Assembly (NCBI GenBank): GCA_040007195.1
Contig: JBDTVQ010000286.1
Span: 1 to 9,124 of the forward strand
Length of the DNA stretch: 9,124 nucleotides
Reading direction: 5' to 3'
From: JAFLBB01 sp040007195
GTDB lineage: Bacteria; Acidobacteriota; Terriglobia; Bryobacterales; Bryobacteraceae
Each line of letters opens with the position of its first letter. The first letter of the stretch is position 1. Of the stretch, positions 1 through 6,144 are shown piece after piece. A program made the position numbers and the translations under genes. The notes under the pieces are model-generated. The model was not told the origin of the DNA. It worked only from the letters and a program-made list of their open reading frames with translations, and searched no databases.

Positions 1-94
1 GGGGGGCTTCGCGGTCAGTGCCGGGGCCACGGGCGTCACCGCGTGGCGGACCGGATCGGCGGGGAGCTTCGCGGTCGGAGGCAGGGCCACGGGC
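1..94. repeat. 60-bp imperfect tandem repeat inside the left-edge gene
   Basis: Bases 1-34 and 61-94 align almost base for base (GGGG-G-GCTTCGCGGTC followed by GGGCCACGGGC) at a spacing of exactly 60 bp. This is a 20-codon period in the leftward frame. It encodes two copies of an ARGPxxDREAP segment separated by RRSGPPRGD. Only one full unit and part of the next are visible, so the copy number may be higher beyond the edge. Confidence 0.6.
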
Positions 95-259
95 AGGCCC
101 ACGGGTCGAACCGCGCGAGTCATCGCCGGGCTTGGCGCGGGATGACGAGCGCGGCGGGGCAGCCGAGCGCCCGGGCGCGGAGGCACCGGATTTGTTCGCC
201 TTGGGTTTCGGCTTTCCGCGTTTGGCTCTCAGTTTGTTCCCGTAATCGCGAGGGCGCAT
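1..259 (-). CDS. N-terminal fragment of a basic, disordered protein, cut by the left edge
   Basis: Read leftward from the ATG at 259-257, this frame stays open for 86 codons to the window edge. The product starts MRPRDYGNKLRAKRGKPKPK. It is dominated by Arg, Lys, Pro, Gly, Ala and Ser, with several R-G-P/A and D-R-E-A-P groups, so the visible part is almost certainly disordered and positively charged. Such tails occur on bacterial RNA-acting proteins such as RluB-type pseudouridine synthases and DEAD-box helicases, but the catalytic part lies outside the window, so the function is unknown. The start is not backed by a good Shine-Dalgarno sequence. The frame continues open upstream without another ATG, GTG or TTG nearby. 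Overlapping rightward frames (18-245 and 43-300) exist, but their composition is no more protein-like. The gene would diverge from the hutI-like gene with only 47 bp between starts. Confidence 0.5.
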   Translation of the reverse strand, partial: MRPRDYGNKLRAKRGKPKPKANKSGASAPGRSAAPPRSSSRAKPGDDSRGSTRGPARGPASDREAPRRSGPPRGDARGPGTDREAP

Positions 260-264
260 ATACT
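234..264 (+). promoter_or_regulatory. Possible promoter for the hutI-like/ftcD unit
   Basis: TATACT at 259-264 matches the sigma-70 -10 consensus at five of six positions. A weak TTGTTC lies at 234-239 with a 19-bp spacer. It is the only AT-rich patch between the divergent genes, and it sits directly on the proposed start codon of the leftward gene, so the two transcripts would interfere. AAGGAG at 283-288 lies 18 nt before the GTG at 307, which is too far for standard use. It also lies within a possible 8-codon leader, MRSKERVN (274-300), that ends 6 nt before the GTG. Confidence 0.25.
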
Positions 265-306
265 TGTGATGGTATGCGAAGCAAGGAGCGGGTGAACTGA
301 TTTCGA

Positions 307-1590
307 GTGGCCAGGCGAAAACCGAACGAGCCTGAAACGCCAAAAGCTCCGCGCGTGTTACTCGTGCGGGGTGCGCGTCAACTGGTTACGATGCGCGGTA
401 GCGGTGGCGCGCGGCGCGGCGCGGAGATGCGCGCGCTTGGCATCATCCCCGATGGCGCGCTGCTCATTGTGGATGGGGTGATCCAGGAAGTGGGTCCGAG
501 CCGGCGGGTCGAAATGTTGGCGGCCGCGCGGGATGCCGAAGAGATCGACGCTTCGGGCAAGGCAGTGATGCCGGGGTTCGTCGATTGCCAGACGCATCTG
601 CTGGCGCCTCCGGCCGCGCTGGACGATTTTGAGACCCGCTGCCTGAAAGGCCGCTTCCCCGATCCAACCGGCAACTTAATTCCCAACAGCGAAGGGACTC
701 GGGTCATGCGCGGGTATTCGGCGCAGCGGCTGGAAATGGAAGGCAAGCGGCAACTGCGCAATGTGTGGCGGCATGGGACCACGACGCTCGGTTCCACATC
801 AGGCGCCGGATTGGACGAGGCGAGCGAGCTGCGGGCGCTGCGGGTATTGGATGGCTTGAATGAGCGTCCGCTTCATATTGTGCGAAGCTTTGGCGGGGCG
901 CTGGGAGTGAGTCCGGAGTTTGCGGGGCGGAGCGGCGAATATCTGGCATGGCTGCGCGCGGAGATGCTGCCGGAGGTGGCGCGGCGCAGGCTGGCGCATC
1001 GCGTCGATGTGGCGATCGGCGACGGGGCGTTTGAGTTGGAGGGCGCGGCGGAGTACATTGGCGCGGCGCTTGCGTTGGGGTTCGTGACGGGCGTGCGGTT
1101 GCGGAGCGCGGTGGACTGGGTGCCGGAAGAGGCCATGAGCGTTTCCGGAGTGGGGTATCTCCAGCGTTGCGCAGAGCGAATGGCCGGAAGCGGGACGGTG
1201 GCCGTATTGACGCCGGGCGTGAGATTCTATCGCGGCGGCGACGCGTTGGAGCCGGCGCGGGAGTTGATCGATGGCGGGGCGGCGGTGGCGTTGTCGACGG
1301 GTTTCAATCCGCACGAGAGCCCGACGCCTTCGATGCCGATGGCGATGTCGCTCGCCTGCGCGCAACTGCGAATGACGCCGGCGGAGGCGTTGGTGGCGGC
1401 GACGATCAACGGCGCGCATGCGTTGGGAGTGGGGAGCCAGGCAGGTTCGCTTGAAATTGGGAAGTGGGGCGACCTGCTCGTTCTGAATGCCAGCGACTAT
1501 CGCGAGATTCCCTTGCAGTTTGGGGTGAACCTGTTGATGATGGCGCTGCGGCGGGGGCAGATGATTTATCCGCGGCTGGAGGCGGCGTGA
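307..1590 (+). CDS. hutI: Imidazolonepropionase (HutI) homologue, probably catalytically inactive
   Basis: This is a 427-residue protein of the metal-dependent amidohydrolase superfamily that aligns over its whole length with HutI. HutI opens imidazolone-propionate to N-formimino-glutamate in cytoplasmic histidine degradation. Recognisable blocks are the N-terminal beta segment VLLVRGARQLVTMRG (17-31), MPGFVDCQTHL (88-98), HGTTT (156-160), SGAGLD (165-170), AVALSTGFNP (326-335), SPTPSMPMAMSLAC (338-351), and TINGAHALG through SLEIGKWGDLLVL (367-393). The active site is degraded. Usual HutI has DCHTHL, GAH, KLHAD, DH and TDFNP; here these read DCQTHL (Q95), GAL (L199), RLRSA (R266), SG (G281) and TGFNP (G332), and the E.K.SGYG element reads GSTSGAG. 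The frame is nonetheless uninterrupted and of family-typical length. GTG at 307 is the first start after an in-frame TGA; GTG at 355 would remove a non-homologous 16-residue tail and is a fair alternative. It overlaps ftcD by four bases. Confidence 0.85.
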   Translation: MARRKPNEPETPKAPRVLLVRGARQLVTMRGSGGARRGAEMRALGIIPDGALLIVDGVIQEVGPSRRVEMLAAARDAEEIDASGKAVMPGFVDCQTHLLAPPAALDDFETRCLKGRFPDPTGNLIPNSEGTRVMRGYSAQRLEMEGKRQLRNVWRHGTTTLGSTSGAGLDEASELRALRVLDGLNERPLHIVRSFGGALGVSPEFAGRSGEYLAWLRAEMLPEVARRRLAHRVDVAIGDGAFELEGAAEYIGAALALGFVTGVRLRSAVDWVPEEAMSVSGVGYLQRCAERMAGSGTVAVLTPGVRFYRGGDALEPARELIDGGAAVALSTGFNPHESPTPSMPMAMSLACAQLRMTPAEALVAATINGAHALGVGSQAGSLEIGKWGDLLVLNASDYREIPLQFGVNLLMMALRRGQMIYPRLEAA

Positions 1591-2471
1591 GCGCGGGTGG
1601 CCTGGTTGAGTGCGTTCCGAACTTTTCCGAGGGGCGCGATGCGAGCGTGGTTGCGGCGTTGGCGGCGGCGGTGCGGGGAACGGCTGGGGCACACCTGCTG
1701 GATGAGACGGCGGATGCCGACCATAATCGCTGCGTGCTGACGTTCGCCGGTGAGGCGGAGGCAGTGCTGGAAGCGGCGCTGCGTGCGGCGGCGGCGGCGG
1801 TGGAGCGGATCGATCTGTGGAAACATGCGGGCGTGCATCCGAGAATTGGCGCGCTGGATGTGTTGCCGTTCGTTCCATTGGAGGGGACGTCGATGGAGGA
1901 GTGCGCGGCCTTGGCCGGGCGCGCCGCGGAGCGATTGTGGACGGAGCTGGGCGTGCCTTGTTATTTGTACGAAGCGGCGGCGAGAATGGCCGAGCGACGG
2001 AACCTGGCGTTTGTGCGGTCAGCAGGGGTGGGCGTGCCGGACGTGGGCGAGGGGCGGCATGTGTCGGCGGGATGCTCGGCCGTAGGGGCGCGGAAGTTTC
2101 TGATCGCCTACAACGTGAACCTGGCCACCAGCGATGTGGGCGTGGCGCGGGCGGTGGCGCGCGAGGTGCGCGAAAGTTCGGGCGGGTTGCCGTGCGTGAA
2201 GGCGCTGGGGCTGGAGTTGGCCTCACGCGGGCTGGCGCAGGTGTCGATGAATCTTACCGACTATGAAGTGACGCCGGTGCATGTGGCGTTCGAGGCCGTA
2301 GGTGTGGCCGCACGCGCGCATGGCGTCGAGGTGGCGGGCAGCGAGTTGATTGGGCTGATCCCGCGCAAGGCGCTGCAGATGGCCGCGGGCGTAGATCTGC
2401 GGTGGGAGAACTTCCGTGAGGATATGGTGCTCGAGGAGCGGCTGCGGCGCGTGCGCGGTGGCGCGGCTTAG
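1587..2471 (+). CDS. ftcD: Glutamate formimidoyltransferase (formiminotransferase domain only)
   Basis: This 294-residue protein corresponds to the formiminotransferase domain of FtcD. The enzyme moves the formimino group of N-formimino-glutamate to tetrahydrofolate, giving glutamate and 5-formimino-THF, in the cytoplasm. Family blocks are visible in order: CVPNFSEGR (9-17), DADHNRCVLTF (43-53), HAGVHPRIGALDVLPFVPL (80-98, containing the expected catalytic His84), YLYEAAARM (126-134), AVGARKFLIAYNVNL (165-179), LAQVSMNLTDYEVTPVH (216-232) and ELIGLIPRKAL (253-263). There is no cyclodeaminase domain, as in most bacterial stand-alone versions. The segment before VGARKFLIAYN looks some 15 residues shorter than in many relatives. 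I chose GTG at 1587 because MSAGGLVECVPNFSEGR begins exactly where the family begins, and because it forms a GTGA overlap with the preceding stop, suggesting translational coupling. The TAG stop shares bases with the stop of the convergent hydrolase gene. Confidence 0.93.
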   Translation: MSAGGLVECVPNFSEGRDASVVAALAAAVRGTAGAHLLDETADADHNRCVLTFAGEAEAVLEAALRAAAAAVERIDLWKHAGVHPRIGALDVLPFVPLEGTSMEECAALAGRAAERLWTELGVPCYLYEAAARMAERRNLAFVRSAGVGVPDVGEGRHVSAGCSAVGARKFLIAYNVNLATSDVGVARAVAREVRESSGGLPCVKALGLELASRGLAQVSMNLTDYEVTPVHVAFEAVGVAARAHGVEVAGSELIGLIPRKALQMAAGVDLRWENFREDMVLEERLRRVRGGAA

Positions 2472-4555
2472 ACGCCGAAGGTAGCGAGCGACCAGGGCGG
2501 CGTGTTCACGATCTTGATATGGCTGGCGCTGTAGAGCGAGGCCGACGCGGGGTCGGAGAGCGCGGCGATCGTGAGGGGACGCGGAGCGAGGGAGGCGGCG
2601 ATCTGCGGCAGATCCGTGGTGCGGAGAATGCCCGGCAGGAAGTTGGCGAAGGGGTGATCGTAGTTCTCGTTGACGGCGAGCGAGCGCCACGACACGAGAT
2701 GGCGCGAGAGATGGAGCGAGGCGATTTTGGGTTCCAACGCGGCGGCGCAGAGGGCGGGCACGGTGAGGTGCGAGAGCGCGGCGAGTTCGACGTTAGACGA
2801 TTTGTACAGCGTGGTGGCGGCGCGCACGACGGCGAGGATGTCGGAGACGCGCTGGCCGAGCAGAGGGCGGCCGAGCATGAGTGAGGCCCAGGCATAGGAG
2901 TCTTCGCTCTGATGGCTCGAAGCATGGCCGGCGGCATGGCGCGGGTATTCGGCACGCAGGTCGCCGAGGGCGCGCAGGTCGGGCGCGATGACGAGGCGGC
3001 CCGCGGCGGCGAGTTGCTGATAGAGCGAATCTTCGCCCCAGTTTGCGTTACGTCCGGCGGGTTCGAGCAGGATGAGCGGGGGCTTTGTGGTGGGGATGCG
3101 CGGAAGGAAGACCCAGGCGGGCACGGTGACCTCGGGTGTGACATCGATCTCGATGGCTTCGGCGTCGCAGGCGCGGGAAGCGACGCGGCCGAGAATGCGC
3201 GCGGGCTTCGTGGAAGGCGGGTCAAGGCGGAGGATTTGGGTCAGGGACTTGGCGAGGGTGGGTGAAGGCGCGGGCGTCTTGATGGAATCGGCAAGTTCGC
3301 GGGCGAGGATGAAGGGCGTCTTCGAGCTGAGCTTGGTGACGTTGCCGCGCGCGGCGTAGAGTGTCGCATCGGGCTCGGCGGCAGTGGCGGGTTCCTTGTC
3401 GAGCGGCGTGGTGCGGCCTTGCAGGTGGCGCAGGAGGAAGTTATAGGTTTCCATGCGGACGTTGTAGCCGAGGCCGTGAGGCAGGGGCGACTCGTACCAC
3501 TGGAGCAGTTCGGGTTTGGCGCCGAGGGTTTGGTAGCTGCGTTTGAGGCGGGCGAATTCGGCGCGGCCGTTTTCGAGATAGCGCGGCGAGTAAGTGCCGA
3601 ACCAGTCGCGGGCGCTGACCATGATGAGCAGCGGCTTGGGGGCGTGCGGATGAAGGAGGTCCCAGCGGTCGATGTTTTTGGAGGGTCCATCGAGGATGCA
3701 CTGCTCGGCGTCGTCGACCGAGCCAGGGCCGTTGAGGTTGGCGAGGGCGTGGTTCTCGGTGTTGGGGCAGGCGGGCGCGGCGCAGGCAAGGCGGTCGTCG
3801 ACGGCGGTGAGGAACATGGTGGTGGTGCCGCCGCCGGAGTTGCCGGTGGAGGCGAGACGCGTGGCATCGACGCGCGGGTGAGCGGCGAGGACGTCGAGGG
3901 AGCGGACGGAGTCCCACACCTGGAGGCGCGTGGAGGTGTCGCCGCCGAGGATGAGTTGTTTGCCGGGATAGGTGTGTTCGCTATCGGCCGAGCGGAGGCG
4001 CGTGAGTCCGGTTTCGGGATCGGGATAGGCGGTGCGCTCGCCCTGGCCCATGGGGTCGAATGCGAGTACGACGAAGCCGAGTTCCGCGAGGCCTTGGATG
4101 CAGTATTGGTAGAGCGAAGAAGCCTTGCCGTTGAGCGAGTGGCCCATTTGGAAGAGGACGCCGGGGAGGCGCTGCTCGCTGGAGTTGGGGATGTAGAGGT
4201 TGGCGGGGATGAGCAGGCCGGGGCGCGATTCGTAGACGATCTGCTCGACGGTGTATTGAGGCCGCTTGAACGAACCGGTGGTGCGGATGTTGAGGGGCGT
4301 GCGTTCGGGCTGGCCGCCGATGAGGGACCAGAAACTGTCGCGAACTTGTTTGTTGCGGGCGCGGACGAGGGCGGGCGTGGTGCAGGCATCGAGCACGGCG
4401 GCGCGGCGGGCGGCGGCCTCGCGGGCGACGCGGGCGAGGTAATCGGGGAGGCAGCGCGCGTATTCGCGATAGTCGATGGCAGCGCGGGCGTGGGAGGCGA
4501 GGGCCGCGGCGGCGGGAAGCGAGAGAAGGGTGCGGCGCGAGAGGGGCATTGCCAT
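2468..4555 (-). CDS. Tat-exported alpha/beta hydrolase (acetyl xylan esterase/dienelactone hydrolase type), two hydrolase-like halves
   Basis: This is a 695-residue predicted exported esterase or peptidase-like hydrolase; the substrate cannot be read from sequence. Residues 1-26 form a Tat signal: SRRTLL at 6-11, a short hydrophobic stretch, and a SHARA-A cleavage-like site. The first half (about 100-380) is a complete alpha/beta hydrolase. GVLFQMGHSLNG (132-143) is an oxyanion-type strand, LGFVVLAFDPMGQGER (159-174) is typical of the esterase family, GNSGG holds nucleophile Ser240, SARD supplies Asp317, and SPLPHG supplies His360. The second half (about 455-690) repeats the fold (PLILLEPAGRN, RLVIAPDLRALGD), but its nucleophile elbow reads ALSHL (593-597) instead of GxSxG and no late acid or His is evident. 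ATG at 4555 (MAMPLSRRTLL) or 4549 (MPLSRRTLL) is the start. Open frame further upstream only shadows the divergent gene. Neither start has a strong Shine-Dalgarno. Confidence 0.85.
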   Translation of the reverse strand: MAMPLSRRTLLSLPAAAALASHARAAIDYREYARCLPDYLARVAREAAARRAAVLDACTTPALVRARNKQVRDSFWSLIGGQPERTPLNIRTTGSFKRPQYTVEQIVYESRPGLLIPANLYIPNSSEQRLPGVLFQMGHSLNGKASSLYQYCIQGLAELGFVVLAFDPMGQGERTAYPDPETGLTRLRSADSEHTYPGKQLILGGDTSTRLQVWDSVRSLDVLAAHPRVDATRLASTGNSGGGTTTMFLTAVDDRLACAAPACPNTENHALANLNGPGSVDDAEQCILDGPSKNIDRWDLLHPHAPKPLLIMVSARDWFGTYSPRYLENGRAEFARLKRSYQTLGAKPELLQWYESPLPHGLGYNVRMETYNFLLRHLQGRTTPLDKEPATAAEPDATLYAARGNVTKLSSKTPFILARELADSIKTPAPSPTLAKSLTQILRLDPPSTKPARILGRVASRACDAEAIEIDVTPEVTVPAWVFLPRIPTTKPPLILLEPAGRNANWGEDSLYQQLAAAGRLVIAPDLRALGDLRAEYPRHAAGHASSHQSEDSYAWASLMLGRPLLGQRVSDILAVVRAATTLYKSSNVELAALSHLTVPALCAAALEPKIASLHLSRHLVSWRSLAVNENYDHPFANFLPGILRTTDLPQIAASLAPRPLTIAALSDPASASLYSASHIKIVNTPPWSLATFGV

Positions 4556-4601
4556 CCCATTAGGATACGGCGGCGCGGCGGAAGGAGGGCCGGCGGCTGC
4601 A

Positions 4602-4618
4602 ACTAATGCGATGTTAGT
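4602..4618. promoter_or_regulatory. Small dyad in the divergent intergenic region
   Basis: ACTAA (4602-4606) and TTAGT (4614-4618) form a 5-bp inverted repeat with a 7-bp spacer, in the 85-bp gap between the hydrolase and the aspartyl protease genes. GTTAGT occurs again 36 bp downstream, at the start of the protease gene. The position would suit an operator governing both divergent genes, but the arms are short and no regulator gene lies nearby. No clear -10/-35 pair is visible for either gene here. Confidence 0.2.
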
Positions 4619-4640
4619 ATCTTCTCTTAGCCGGTTCGAC

Positions 4641-6143
4641 ATGGGGATTGTTAGTCGCCGCGGTTTCGTTTCTTCGTCGCTGTGGGGTCTGCCGCTGTGG
4701 GCGCAGAACGCCGGCGCGCTCGCCGAAGCGCGGGCGCACGAGAATGCCGGGCGCGACAAACAAGCGGTTGAGGCTTATCGCCGGGCGGCGACGCTGCAAC
4801 CGGATTCGGGCGATGCGTGGGAAGGATTGGTGCGTTCGCTGATCGCGGACCGGCGGGCGGAGGAAGCGTATCAGGCGCTGGAAGAGGCGAAGGGCAAAGC
4901 TCCTGACAGTGCGGCGTTGAAGGTTGCCGAGGCGCATGTGCTGTACAGGCAGGGGAAGCTTACGGCTTCGGAGAAGCTTTACCTGGAGGTGATTTCGTCG
5001 GGCGTGGCGCATCCGGAGGCGTGGCTGGGGCTGGCGCGGATGCACAGCATTGTCTCGCGCGCCGCGAGCGCGGAGAGCATTGCCGAGCGGGCTTACCGGC
5101 TGATGCCCGGCAGTCCCAGGGCGAGGATGTTTTACGCGGACCAACTGGATGATCCCGCGGCGCATCTCGCGGAACTGGAAAAGGCACTGGCGCTGCTTGA
5201 TCCGGCGACGGAGATGGCTCGCCGCGTGAGGGCGCATGTGGAAGCGGACCGGCAGATGGGGTCGCGCAATTCACGGGTATTGGAGAGTGCGTATCGGAAC
5301 TACGACGTCAAGCTGGAACTGCTGCATGCAGGTCCGACGCGCGTTCGCGGCTTTGCCTTCGATGTGATTTTGAACGGCAAGAAGAAAGTGAGGCTGCTGC
5401 TGGACACAGGCGCCAGCGGCATCAGTTTGCGGCGCAATGTGGCAGAGAAGGCCGGCCTGACGGGTCTTGAGTCGACGGGCAGAGAGCTGAGGGGAATCGG
5501 TGATGGCAAGCCTATATCGACTTACCTCTATCTGGCCGAAAGCGTGTCCATCGGCGAGCTACGGTTTCGCGATTATGTTGTCCACGTGAGTGAGAAAGTG
5601 GCCGATCTGGACGGGCTGATTGGAGCCGACGTTTTCGAACAGTTTCTGGTCACCTTCGATTTCCCCAAGCTCAAGATGTCGCTCAGCCCGTATGGCGGAC
5701 TGAGCGGCGCGCCTTCGCGCGACGAGCGAGTAGATGCGCAACCGACGCCGGGATTTTCGCGGGTGTTCCGTATCGGCAATCACTTACTGCTGCCCACGTT
5801 TATCAACGGCAAGATGGCGACGCTGTTCCTAATCGATAGCGGCGCAAACCAGAACTTCATCTCGGAAAGGGCTGCGCGGCAGCAGACGAGCGTCCAATCG
5901 ACTTCGGGGCGAACTTCCGGCGTGCAAGGTGGGCTGGACAAGGTGTTCGTGGCCGATCAGGTTACGCTGACGTTCGCCGGCTTGCGGCACGACAATCCTC
6001 GGATGCCTTCCTTCGATTTCACTTCGCTGAGCGACGGTTTTGGAACAGAGATCTCCGGACTGCTCGGCTTGCCCGTGCTGTCCCAGTTGCGATTAACGAT
6101 CGATTACCGCAATGGCGAGGTTCAGATGAAATACAAGGATTGA
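4641..6143 (+). CDS. Exported TPR protein with two retropepsin-like aspartyl protease domains
   Basis: The protein has 500 residues. MGIVSRRGFVSSSLWGLPLWAQN is a short Tat-type signal (SRRGFV at 5-10), so it probably acts outside the cytoplasm. Residues 22-185 are helical TPR-like repeats (for example DKQAVEAYRRAATLQPDSGD and the segments at 74-90, 107-122 and 141-158). Two aspartyl protease domains of the retropepsin-like family follow. Domain A (235-350) has LLLDTGASG with Asp255 and a closing GLIGADVF (325-332). Domain B (375-497) has LFLIDSGANQNFIS with Asp399 and a closing GLLGLPVL (473-480). Two half-sites in one chain could form a pepsin-like intramolecular dimer; this is inferred. ATG at 4641 gives the clean signal peptide. 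An in-frame ATG at 4611 would add ten residues and lies 21 nt after an AAGGAGG. The next gene begins 1 nt after the stop. Confidence 0.85.
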   Translation: MGIVSRRGFVSSSLWGLPLWAQNAGALAEARAHENAGRDKQAVEAYRRAATLQPDSGDAWEGLVRSLIADRRAEEAYQALEEAKGKAPDSAALKVAEAHVLYRQGKLTASEKLYLEVISSGVAHPEAWLGLARMHSIVSRAASAESIAERAYRLMPGSPRARMFYADQLDDPAAHLAELEKALALLDPATEMARRVRAHVEADRQMGSRNSRVLESAYRNYDVKLELLHAGPTRVRGFAFDVILNGKKKVRLLLDTGASGISLRRNVAEKAGLTGLESTGRELRGIGDGKPISTYLYLAESVSIGELRFRDYVVHVSEKVADLDGLIGADVFEQFLVTFDFPKLKMSLSPYGGLSGAPSRDERVDAQPTPGFSRVFRIGNHLLLPTFINGKMATLFLIDSGANQNFISERAARQQTSVQSTSGRTSGVQGGLDKVFVADQVTLTFAGLRHDNPRMPSFDFTSLSDGFGTEISGLLGLPVLSQLRLTIDYRNGEVQMKYKD

Positions 6144-6144
6144 G

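Noticed and set aside
43..300. Rightward open frames at 18-245 and 43-300 as a gene before hutI-like
   Set aside because: No ribosome-binding site and no recognisable composition; the leftward frame better explains the 60-bp repeat. An 8-codon leader at 274-300 is possible but unsupported.
799..2226. 475-codon leftward open frame across hutI-like and ftcD
   Set aside because: The product is Pro/Arg/His-rich low complexity, while the opposite strand encodes two recognisable families. It is an antisense shadow of GC-rich coding sequence.
3419..4606. 395-codon rightward and 453-codon leftward (4602-3241) alternative frames over the hydrolase gene
   Set aside because: Gly/Ala/Glu/Val-rich and Pro/Ser/Arg-rich compositions without motifs; the hydrolase frame has a full signal peptide and catalytic triad.
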